From Candidatus Omnitrophota bacterium (GTDB taxonomy: Bacteria; Omnitrophota; Koll11; Gygaellales; JAQTUY01): a stretch of DNA of 13,280 nucleotides. The notes beneath the pieces were generated by a model, which saw nothing but the letters and a program-made list of their open reading frames with translations, had not been told where the DNA came from and did not search any database. The DNA is taken from contig JAQTUY010000036.1 in assembly GCA_028707105.1 (NCBI GenBank), positions 1 through 13,280 of the forward strand, written 5' to 3'. The translations under genes were made by a program, and so were the position numbers. This document shows positions 6,890 to 13,045 of the stretch, piece by piece; the stretch's first letter is position 1; every line of letters begins with the position of its first letter.

Positions 6890-7567
6890 ATGTCTTTACT
6901 TTCAAAATTATTTATCAATCCCGGAGCAAATGACCGCGAAAATGCGGGATCGGCCTATAGGCGCCAGGTAAAATACCTCCAGGCGGTCTGGAATGATGAT
7001 ACCTACGGCCTGGAAAGGTTATTGCGCCTTTTCTTATGCCTGGTCCAATTTATTTATCCGATCCTTTTAATAAGGCAGGTATTTGGAAGATGGGGCGCGA
7101 CTTCCCGTAAGCTGGCTGTTGAGGCCTATAATGTTTTTAAGCTGATATTCCCGCTTTTGATCCTTTCTTGCGGTTGGTATAAGATCCCTTTTATCCTGGT
7201 GCTTGTGGTTTATTTGCTCAGTGAGACTATTTTTCATATTTTAAATTTGATCTTCTTATCGGATGTCCATCTTGCCGCGGTTTCTTATCACCGTTCGATA
7301 TTATTACTATTTTTGCACTATGCCGAAGTAGTCCTGGATTTCGCGGCCATTTATATCGGGTTTGACTTGCTTAGCGAACCGCTCAACCCTGTTTCCGCCG
7401 TTTATTTCAGCACGGTCGCCAATACCACCGTCGGTTTTGGCGATATATGCGCTAAGGGGGCTGTCGGACAGTTAGTAGTGATCAGCCAGCTGGCGTTGTG
7501 CGTCGTATTTGTCATTCTGTTCATTAATTATTTTTCATCGCGGGTAAATGATGAAGACGAGGAGTAA
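6890..7567 (+). CDS. K+-channel-like membrane protein (Ion_trans_2 type)
   Basis: 225 residues with no signal peptide. The C-terminal third has the architecture of a two-helix potassium channel pore: an outer helix (about 134-158), a pore loop, the selectivity-filter sequence TVGFGD (residues 180-185) and an inner helix (about 193-216), followed by a short acidic cytoplasmic tail (NDEDEE). TVGFGD is a recognised variant of TVGYGD and predicts K+ selectivity. Ahead of the pore lie further hydrophobic segments at about 43-63, 82-97 and 99-123. Their number makes the N-terminal topology uncertain, and the first may lie in the membrane plane. No RCK/TrkA nucleotide-binding domain or voltage-sensor arginine ladder is present. 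No good SD precedes ATG; translation may depend on coupling to the upstream gene, which stops 11 bases earlier. The next gene begins 4 bases after this stop, so the channel and the spacer protein are tightly co-expressed. Confidence 0.85.
   Translation: MSLLSKLFINPGANDRENAGSAYRRQVKYLQAVWNDDTYGLERLLRLFLCLVQFIYPILLIRQVFGRWGATSRKLAVEAYNVFKLIFPLLILSCGWYKIPFILVLVVYLLSETIFHILNLIFLSDVHLAAVSYHRSILLLFLHYAEVVLDFAAIYIGFDLLSEPLNPVSAVYFSTVANTTVGFGDICAKGAVGQLVVISQLALCVVFVILFINYFSSRVNDEDEE
7558..7564 (+). promoter_or_regulatory. Ribosome binding site deciding the start of the EPVKV-repeat gene
   Basis: CGAGGAG (7558-7564) lies 7 bases before the ATG at 7572, the ideal distance. The upstream in-frame ATG at 7548 lies inside the channel gene with no SD and would add MMKTRSKK ahead of the signal peptide. 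The 7572 start is therefore preferred; it lies 4 bases after the channel stop codon, implying translational coupling. Confidence 0.7.
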
Positions 7568-7571
7568 AAAA

Positions 7572-8702
7572 ATGATCAAAACGAAAATGAAGTATGCTCT
7601 GGCGGCCGCAATATTCCTTTTCACGTTCTTGTTTTTAAGCGGGTATTACCCTGTGTTCGCAGAGATCGATTTTGCCGATGAGCGGGCTAATATGCTGGAG
7701 GATATGGCTGAGCAGAGAGAGGCTATTATAGAGATCGAGGATATCTTTGTTCATGACGACCTTTCTGATGAGCAGATAACCCAGGTGCTTAACGGTGATA
7801 TTGATACATTAGTAGCAAAAAAAGAGGAAGATAGGAAGCCGAAAGCTAAAAGAGAGCCTGCTGTTGTTCAGCCCAAGGCTGAACCTGTCAAAGTAAAGGA
7901 ACCGGTAAAAGTTGAGGAGCCTGTTATCGTCCAGGCTAAGGCCGAGCCGGTAAAGGTCAAGAAGCCGGTAAAAGTTAAGGAACCGGCGCAAGTTGAAGAG
8001 CCTGCTGTTGTTCAGGCCAAGGCTGAACCTGTCAAAGTAAAGGAACCGGTAAAAGTTAAAGAGCCTGCTGTTGTTCAGCCTATAATTGAGCCTGTCAAAG
8101 TAAAGGAACCGGTAAAAGTCGCTGCGGCGCCTAAAGAGGTTCCCATGGCCGTTGAGGAACCGGTAAAAGTTGAAGAGCCTATTATCGTCCAGGCTAAGGC
8201 CGAGCCGGTAAAGGTCAAGGAGCCGGTAAAAGTCGCTGCGACGCCTCAAGAGGCTCCCAAGGCCGTTGAGGTCGTTGAGAAGCCGGCGCCTAAAAAAGAG
8301 GTTGTTGTGGTATCACAGCCTAAGGCCGAGCCGGTCAAGGTCGCCGCGGTAAAGAAAGAAACTGTTACTCAAACTCCGGCGCCGGCAAAGCAAGCCGCGG
8401 CAAAAAAAAGCCATGCTAAACCCGCAAAAAAGGTAAGCCTCAAGGAACTCCAGGCCAGGCTGTCCCTTACCGACGCTCAGATGAAGCGGCTGACCCCGAT
8501 CATGAAACAAAAAAAAGAACGGCGGTTTGAAATAATCAAGAAATACGCGGGTAAAGGAGAGTCTGCCAGGGCGGCCTTGATGCGCGAGATGGAACTTTTT
8601 AGGGAGTATTACGATAATATGTATTCGCATGTTATGAATGAAGATCAATGGGCGGCATACCTGGAGCTTCGCCAGGAGCAAAAGGGTTCAGCCAGCGGTT
8701 AA
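7572..8702 (+). CDS. Secreted EPVKV-repeat spacer protein with C-terminal LTxxQ-like domain
   Basis: 376 residues from the preferred start. A signal peptide (about 1-30, ending PVFA before EID) exports it to the periplasm. An acidic, helix-prone segment (about 31-85, DFADERANMLEDMAEQRE) follows. Then comes a long low-complexity region (about 95-265) built from E-P-V-K-V, K-E-P and V-Q-A-K-A-E-P units. This alternates charge with regular Pro, like the periplasm-spanning spacer of TonB, though sequence homology is not claimed. The last 90 residues form a helical domain: LSLTDAQMKRLTPIMKQKKERR ... MELFREYYDNMYSHVMNEDQWAAYLELRQE. It carries an LTxxQ-like motif reminiscent of Spy/CpxP periplasmic proteins and is clearly paralogous to the next gene. 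The gene is coupled to the K+-channel gene upstream and ends 3 bases before its paralogue. A role linking inner-membrane and envelope components is inference. Confidence 0.82.
   Translation: MIKTKMKYALAAAIFLFTFLFLSGYYPVFAEIDFADERANMLEDMAEQREAIIEIEDIFVHDDLSDEQITQVLNGDIDTLVAKKEEDRKPKAKREPAVVQPKAEPVKVKEPVKVEEPVIVQAKAEPVKVKKPVKVKEPAQVEEPAVVQAKAEPVKVKEPVKVKEPAVVQPIIEPVKVKEPVKVAAAPKEVPMAVEEPVKVEEPIIVQAKAEPVKVKEPVKVAATPQEAPKAVEVVEKPAPKKEVVVVSQPKAEPVKVAAVKKETVTQTPAPAKQAAAKKSHAKPAKKVSLKELQARLSLTDAQMKRLTPIMKQKKERRFEIIKKYAGKGESARAALMREMELFREYYDNMYSHVMNEDQWAAYLELRQEQKGSASG
7862..8250 (+). repeat. Tandem degenerate repeat array encoding E-P-V-K-V units
   Basis: A 29-base sequence beginning CCTGTCAAAGTAAAGGAACC occurs exactly at 7884-7912, 8028-8056 and 8091-8119. 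A 38-base segment at 7924-7961 is repeated exactly at 8182-8219. Spacings of 144, 63 and 258 bases show a shuffled, not strictly periodic, array of two or three block types. Silent positions are conserved within a block type but differ between types (gta aag versus aaa gtt), which indicates duplication of DNA blocks and not merely protein-level bias. Confidence 0.85.
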
Positions 8703-8705
8703 AAA

Positions 8706-9137
8706 ATGCCTTCCGGTAATATTATTTCACGCTTTAAAATTTCCGCGATCATATCTGTCTGCATAATAGCCGTGGCAGTATCGGCATATTTGCTATATAG
8801 CCACAGCCCGCGCGGTAAAACGCCTGTTTTATCCGCCGAAGACCAGCGCATAAACGAGCTTATTAAAAACAACGGCCTTACATTGGAGACGCTCGCTGAA
8901 GCCCTCAATTTGACCGAACAACAGGTAAAGCGGATGAAGCCGGTGTTTCGTGATGAGCAAAAAAAGCGCGAGGCGCTCCAGCGCAAGATCTCCTCCACTG
9001 ATGACCAGTCTTTGGCTGAGAAGCTAAAAAGACAGCTCGGCCTTTTTCATGAATATTATGAAGAGATGTATTCCCACATACTTGATGAGGCGCAATTCAG
9101 CAGATTTATACGCATCCGCAGAGAGTTCCGGAAGTAG
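8706..9137 (+). CDS. Membrane-anchored LTxxQ-like helical protein, paralogue of the preceding C-terminal domain
   Basis: 143 residues. One N-terminal hydrophobic helix (about 8-30, FKISAIISVCIIAVAVSAYLL) has no signal-peptidase site, so it is probably an inner-membrane anchor with the rest in the periplasm. The body (about 50-143) aligns with the end of the previous gene: LNLTEQQVKRMKP versus LSLTDAQMKRLTP, LFHEYYEEMYSHILDEAQF versus LFREYYDNMYSHVMNEDQW, then an Arg-rich end. The LTxxQ motif suggests a distant relation to Spy/CpxP-type periplasmic chaperones or sensors (inference). It starts 3 bases after the upstream stop with no recognisable SD, so reinitiation by the same ribosome is likely. 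It is the last gene before a promoter-bearing spacer. Confidence 0.75.
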   Translation: MPSGNIISRFKISAIISVCIIAVAVSAYLLYSHSPRGKTPVLSAEDQRINELIKNNGLTLETLAEALNLTEQQVKRMKPVFRDEQKKREALQRKISSTDDQSLAEKLKRQLGLFHEYYEEMYSHILDEAQFSRFIRIRREFRK

Positions 9138-9168
9138 CTTGCCGCAAGCCAATCGTATTAAATAATAG

Positions 9169-9196
9169 TTGATTTTTTTTATTTCTTTAGTAAAAT
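9169..9196 (+). promoter_or_regulatory. Predicted sigma70-type promoter for the TpsB gene
   Basis: TTGATT (9169-9174) and TAAAAT (9191-9196) are separated by 16 bases inside the most AT-rich stretch of the first 10 kb, including a T8 run (9173-9180). The start codon is 55 bases after the -10 box. Downstream, TAAACA-taag-TGTTTA (9195-9210) is an inverted repeat at the expected transcription start and could be an operator or a leader hairpin. The remaining gap (9138-9250) shows no gene. Confidence 0.5.
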
Positions 9197-9250
9197 AAAC
9201 ATAAGTGTTTATACTTACCGTTATATAAAAGAATTCACAAGGAGGAGGGT

Positions 9251-10966
9251 ATGAGTAGGAGGCTGGCCTGTTTACTTATCTGCTCGCTGTTGGTGGTTTT
9301 TGTTTGCGCGCCGTTATTCGCTGAAGGGCCTGATGAAGGGGAAGATAACGGAAGGCTCCGGGCGCTTATGGAAGAGGTCCCGGTGCCTGTCGAAATAACG
9401 ATGAAGACCGAGATAGATATGCTGGCGCCCAAGCCTGTTTTGCCCTCGGAAAAGGTGATGATCAAGGAAGTGCGCGTTCTTGATGTGACCCTGATACCCT
9501 CCAAAGAGATCGAAGAGATCATTCAGCCTTTCAGTAATACCCAGATCAGCGGCAAGGATATGCAGCGCTGCGCCGACCAGATCACCGATACCTATACTCT
9601 TAAGGGTTTTATCACATCTTACGCCTATGTAGTCCCGGAGAGGCTTTCAGAGGGGATCCTGGAGATCAGGGGCGTGGAAGGCAAGATCGGCAAGATCAAT
9701 ATCCAGGGCAATAAATATTTCGCCACCCGCATCTACGAAAAAAAACTCAGCCTCAAAGAAGGAGATGTGGTTGATTACGCCTTCCTGAAAAATAATGTTT
9801 ACAGGATCAATAAGCACGCAGACAGGAAAGCGCAGCTTGAGCTTACCCCGGGAGAAGAGCCGGGCCTTACGGATATAACCCTTACCGTAAAAGATAAGTC
9901 GCCCCTTCATTTTACAAACCAGGACGATAACTACGGCTCTGCTTATATAATGTGGAGGCGGTATAAGGGGTTGTTCCTTACGAATAATTTCACCGGCCAT
10001 GATGATTCCCTGCAGGCAAAAGTCCAATGGACCGAAGCGGACGCCCACAAGCTCTATGACCTGGATTACTTTATTCCCATTACAAATAACCTGACATTCG
10101 AGCTTTACCTCATGCCTTACAAGAAAGAGAATTATATGTTCGAACGTAAGGTCCAGGGCATGGAAAAAAAGGCCCGCAAGTGGTATTTTTACTTCTTCCA
10201 GAAGATGGTGGATACTCCTACGAACCAGTTTACTTTGAATTACGGTTTCGTTTACAAAAATATCCTGTGGTATGCTTACGGAGACAGGCAGAAAGAGGAT
10301 AAATTCCGCGCCGGGATGCTTGGTTTTGACTGGATGATCAAGGACAGGTGGGGTACGACTGCCATCAGTGACGATATCGAAATGGGTATCCCCGGTATCT
10401 GGGGGGGAGCGGATATCAAGCCTTATTACACGTCAGTTCCATTCGCCAGCGGCAGATACAAGAAAAATCATTTGCAGGTAGCCAGGCGCCAAAAACTGAT
10501 CGGAGATGTTGAACTTATAGTTAAATCCCATTGGCAGATATCTTCGACCCAGGTCACCGGCGTTAACGCTTTCAGCGTCGGCGGATATTGCGGCGTTATC
10601 GATAACCGCGGATATCCCCGGGCTCAGCATTATGGCGCCGGCGGTTATTCATTCCATCCCGGGCTGGCTTTCCCGCCGTATTTCCTCCCCAAAGGGATGA
10701 ACGTTCCTTTTTATAATAACGTAAAGTGGCATGATGCCCTTAAAATATTCACTTTCTATGATTGGGCCAACGCCTATCAAAAGACCTATGCCACAAAAGA
10801 CGGCAGGAGTTCAGTATGGAAATCAGCCGGTTTCGGTTTGACTTTAAACCTGCCGAATAACCTGGCTGTGAGGATAGATAATGCCTGGCCTGTCGGCAGT
10901 AAGGGGAAAGCCCCCACGGACGGCGATCATTGCCAGACATGGTGGAGCTTTACCAAGGGTTTCTAG
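9251..10966 (+). CDS. Two-partner-secretion outer-membrane translocator (TpsB, ShlB/FhaC/HecB family)
   Basis: 571 residues, close to FhaC-type proteins. The signal peptide is about 1-25 (MSRRLACLL...APLFA before EG). A linker (26-70) precedes a POTRA_2-type domain (about 72-147: VRVLDVTLIPSKEIEEII...YAYVVPERLSEGILEI). A second POTRA-like segment (about 148-220) contains INIQGNKYFATRIYEKKLSL. The rest is a beta-barrel. Near its end, SVGGYCGVIDNRGYP places R453-G454-Y455 where the family has its conserved loop-6 VRGY/F motif that plugs and gates the pore. The protein ends in Phe (FTKGF), as outer-membrane barrels do. Such proteins export a single large beta-helical TpsA partner across the outer membrane; no TpsA is in this window. 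The SD aaggaggaggg (9239-9248) is very strong. A G7 run lies at 10401-10407. Confidence 0.88.
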   Translation: MSRRLACLLICSLLVVFVCAPLFAEGPDEGEDNGRLRALMEEVPVPVEITMKTEIDMLAPKPVLPSEKVMIKEVRVLDVTLIPSKEIEEIIQPFSNTQISGKDMQRCADQITDTYTLKGFITSYAYVVPERLSEGILEIRGVEGKIGKINIQGNKYFATRIYEKKLSLKEGDVVDYAFLKNNVYRINKHADRKAQLELTPGEEPGLTDITLTVKDKSPLHFTNQDDNYGSAYIMWRRYKGLFLTNNFTGHDDSLQAKVQWTEADAHKLYDLDYFIPITNNLTFELYLMPYKKENYMFERKVQGMEKKARKWYFYFFQKMVDTPTNQFTLNYGFVYKNILWYAYGDRQKEDKFRAGMLGFDWMIKDRWGTTAISDDIEMGIPGIWGGADIKPYYTSVPFASGRYKKNHLQVARRQKLIGDVELIVKSHWQISSTQVTGVNAFSVGGYCGVIDNRGYPRAQHYGAGGYSFHPGLAFPPYFLPKGMNVPFYNNVKWHDALKIFTFYDWANAYQKTYATKDGRSSVWKSAGFGLTLNLPNNLAVRIDNAWPVGSKGKAPTDGDHCQTWWSFTKGF

Positions 10967-10988
10967 CTTGCTCAAGGGAACATTTATG

Positions 10989-11050
10989 TTGACAAGCCCA
11001 GAAAATAAATATAGAATCATTGACATATGTTATGTAATAAAGCGTAATAA
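10989..11050 (+). promoter_or_regulatory. Strong predicted sigma70-type promoter of the FecR operon, with possible operator
   Basis: TTGACA (10989-10994), 17 bases, TAGAAT (11012-11017) is near-consensus and the best promoter in the window. Just downstream, at the expected start site, is the inverted repeat ACATA-tgt-TATGT (11023-11035). It is followed by GTAATAA twice (11034-11040, 11044-11050), one helical turn apart. A second TTGACA (11020-11025) lacks a well-spaced -10. The rest of the 102-base gap holds no gene. Confidence 0.6.
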
Positions 11051-11068
11051 CAAAAAGGGAGAGGGAAT

Positions 11069-11878
11069 ATGAAAAAGTATGCATTGGGGGTAATTTTGTT
11101 GGCGCTTTTTTTGGCGGTAGCTTTTGTATCGGTTTTGCAGGCGGCTGAGATCACAGCCCTGGAAGGTAATGTCCAGGTTCAGTCCGGAGCGGATAAGAGC
11201 TGGACAAAGGCCTCGGTAGGGATGACGGTCAATATCGGCGATAGCGTCCAGACAGCCAGGAATTCAACGGCGGACGTAGCGTTGGATAGCGCCAAGAAAA
11301 ACACCATTAGGATAGAAGAAAGCACTCTTGTTGTCATAAATTCCACCACAACCGGCGATATTAATAAGCTTGACCTTTCCCACGGCAAGATCTATGCCAA
11401 CGTTGAAGAAGTAAAGGCCGGGCTTGGCTTTGAAGTTACGACTCCCAGCGCGGTAGCGGGGGTAAGAGGTACAGGCTGGAGCGTGGAGAGCGAGAAAAAG
11501 AGGGATGAGGTCGCCACTTTTAAGGATGAAGTCTTCGTAAAGTCATTTGACCAGCAGGGAAAATTACTCGATGAGATCACGGTCCCCGAAGGTTTTAAGA
11601 CTATGATCGAGAGGTTTGAGAGAGCCGGCGAGTTGATGAAAGTAAGCGAAAATGAAATGCAGCGGTTCAATGAAATGAGGGGAGGACGCGCCCCGGTCGC
11701 AGGATTACAGCAGCATGTGGCAGACAGGGTAAATGACATATTTAAGGATACCGTCGAGAAAGTTGAAGATAATAAGCAAACATTAGAGGATAGAAAAACG
11801 ATCGAGGTTATTGAAGAGAGAAAGGACGAGCATCCTTGCGAAGAGCCGAGTGAACCGCCTTGTGAGGAGCCATATTAG
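11069..11878 (+). CDS. Secreted FecR-domain protein
   Basis: 269 residues. The signal peptide is about 1-26 (MKKYALGVILLALFLAVAFVSVLQAA). The following FecR domain (PF04773-type, about 27-165) begins ITALEGNVQVQSGADKSWTKASVGMTVNIGDSVQT. It contains the hallmark T125-P-S-A-V-A-G-V-R133-G-T135, after which the chain enters a beta-rich segment. Residues about 185-255 are highly charged and helix-prone, probably coiled coil. The tail is unusual: Cys-Glu-Glu-Pro occurs twice (HPCEEPSEPPCEEPY). Unlike the TonB-system FecR antisigma regulators, there is no cytoplasmic antisigma domain and no sigma factor next door; this is the free-standing exported FecR type often found near CHASE2 proteins. Its role is likely a periplasmic scaffold or ligand-binding part of the envelope system (inference). 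SD gggagaggg (11057-11065) precedes ATG. Confidence 0.87.
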   Translation: MKKYALGVILLALFLAVAFVSVLQAAEITALEGNVQVQSGADKSWTKASVGMTVNIGDSVQTARNSTADVALDSAKKNTIRIEESTLVVINSTTTGDINKLDLSHGKIYANVEEVKAGLGFEVTTPSAVAGVRGTGWSVESEKKRDEVATFKDEVFVKSFDQQGKLLDEITVPEGFKTMIERFERAGELMKVSENEMQRFNEMRGGRAPVAGLQQHVADRVNDIFKDTVEKVEDNKQTLEDRKTIEVIEERKDEHPCEEPSEPPCEEPY

Positions 11879-11925
11879 TTTTTACCCTATATAGAAAAAA
11901 TAGATCTTAAACGAGGAGAATAAAG

Positions 11926-12969
11926 ATGGTAAAAAAAAGAGTTATAATGGCGATGAGTATAGTGTTGGTCGCGTGTTTTGGCCTTGCGCTGGTTGTTGAT
12001 AATTCTTACGCGCAGCCCGCGAAGAAAACTGCCGAAGAAGAGATTCCCCCGCGTAAAGACTATACCGGGACCTTAGGGTTTATCCCGGCGTTCTTTGACC
12101 GGGGCAAAGTCAGTTCAATGCTCTCCATTTCCCAGGGTATTGATAACAACGTGTATCTGGACAGCCGCAGAAAAGTGTCCGGTTTTACCCAGCAGCTTTT
12201 CAAAACCGGCATCAAGTCACCCATCACCGATAACCTTGACGGGATACTCGGGTATGAAGTCATGAACCTGACCTATGAGAACGGCCCGGCGGATGTGAAT
12301 ATGATCGCCAATACTTTGAAGGCGGGCACCGAATACAGGTTCTGCAAGAATATAAAGCTTTTGACGGAAGGCAAATTCACCGCCAACAATTATTATACCA
12401 CCGGCGATGATAACTCCCTGGACTACTCGATCGAGAATAAGATCAGGCAGAACTTGCCCGAGAAGATGTACCATAGTTTCAGCTATGACTTCATGTTCAA
12501 GGATTATACTACCGACCGCGTCAGCAACGGCATCGGGGTGATCATGGACAGGAAAAGAAATGACATGCGCAATACCTTTGAATATGAAGTAGGCAAGTAT
12601 TTTGCCAAAGACCTGGTAAAAGTAAAGATCCAGTATTATACCAATGATTCCAACGAGAGATTCCTGGATTATTACGATTATACCTCTACCAAGCCGTCTA
12701 TATCCCTGCTTCACTTGTTTAACGATAAGACCTTTAGTTTGCTTTCTTATTCCATGCAGTACCGTAACTACGACACGCGGACCATACTTACCGACGCGAC
12801 CGTGGATGAGAAAGACGTGACCAGGGTTTTAACGGCCGCGCTTTATCGTAATATTACCAAGGACCTGACGGTAGGCTTGAGCTATACCTATCGTCATAAT
12901 AGCTCGAACGAACCGAGCTCCAAATATTCCGGTTCGATGTTCGCGCTTAACGCGTCTTATACTTTTTAA
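11926..12969 (+). CDS. Outer-membrane beta-barrel protein
   Basis: 347 residues. A signal peptide (about 1-29, ending NSYA before QPAKK) and a short charged linker lead into alternating amphipathic beta-strands. These start at GTLGFIPAFFDRGKVSSMLSISQGIDNNVYLD and continue to the C-terminal LNASYTF, whose final Phe is the usual outer-membrane insertion signal. About 12-14 strands fit the mature length. There are many Tyr and Asn/Asp turns and almost no Cys. I do not recognise a named family; it resembles generic putative barrels found next to FecR and polysaccharide/surface genes. The SD gagga (11913-11917) is well placed before ATG, and an A8 run follows the start codon directly (11931-11938). 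It lies 47 bases after the FecR gene with no terminator, so the two are probably co-transcribed. It may form the outer-membrane part of the FecR/CHASE2 module (inference). Confidence 0.75.
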   Translation: MVKKRVIMAMSIVLVACFGLALVVDNSYAQPAKKTAEEEIPPRKDYTGTLGFIPAFFDRGKVSSMLSISQGIDNNVYLDSRRKVSGFTQQLFKTGIKSPITDNLDGILGYEVMNLTYENGPADVNMIANTLKAGTEYRFCKNIKLLTEGKFTANNYYTTGDDNSLDYSIENKIRQNLPEKMYHSFSYDFMFKDYTTDRVSNGIGVIMDRKRNDMRNTFEYEVGKYFAKDLVKVKIQYYTNDSNERFLDYYDYTSTKPSISLLHLFNDKTFSLLSYSMQYRNYDTRTILTDATVDEKDVTRVLTAALYRNITKDLTVGLSYTYRHNSSNEPSSKYSGSMFALNASYTF

Positions 12970-12986
12970 GACAATTTACATCAGCT

Positions 12987-13045
12987 AGGAAAAGCCGTGG
13001 ATAAAAAGAAATACTCTAAATTTCTTGTTAGCCTCGGCTTTTCCT
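12987..13045 (+). repeat. Nested inverted repeat covering the SD and start codon of the CHASE2 gene
   Basis: AGGAAAAGCC (12987-12996) is the perfect reverse complement of GGCTTTTCCT (13036-13045). Inside it, AAGAAAT (13006-13012) pairs with ATTTCTT (13020-13026), leaving symmetric 9-base internal loops. The outer stem contains the SD (AGGA, 12987-12990) and ends directly before the GTG start. Folding would mask initiation, but a 10-base inverted repeat of this loop size is expected about once in a window this long by chance. Confidence 0.4.

Noticed and set aside
7548..7571. Upstream ATG start for the EPVKV-repeat protein, overlapping the channel gene by 20 bases
   Set aside because: It has no SD. 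The in-frame ATG at 7572 has an ideally spaced AGGAG and gives a cleaner signal peptide.
7809..8249. Minus-strand open frame with Arg/Leu/Tyr-rich repeats
   Set aside because: It is the mirror of the E-P-V-K-V repeat array on the + strand, with no SD and no plausible domain.
9137..9149. GCTTG-ccg-CAAGC hairpin as an intrinsic terminator
   Set aside because: The stem is only 5 bp and the T run (9173-9180) is 24 bases further on; that T run is better explained as promoter spacer.
11931..11938. A8 runs (also 3522-3529, 8402-8409, 8509-8516, 9738-9745) as slippage switches
   Set aside because: They fall in Lys/Glu-coding AA-rich stretches and are frequent here, so they look like composition rather than selected contingency tracts.
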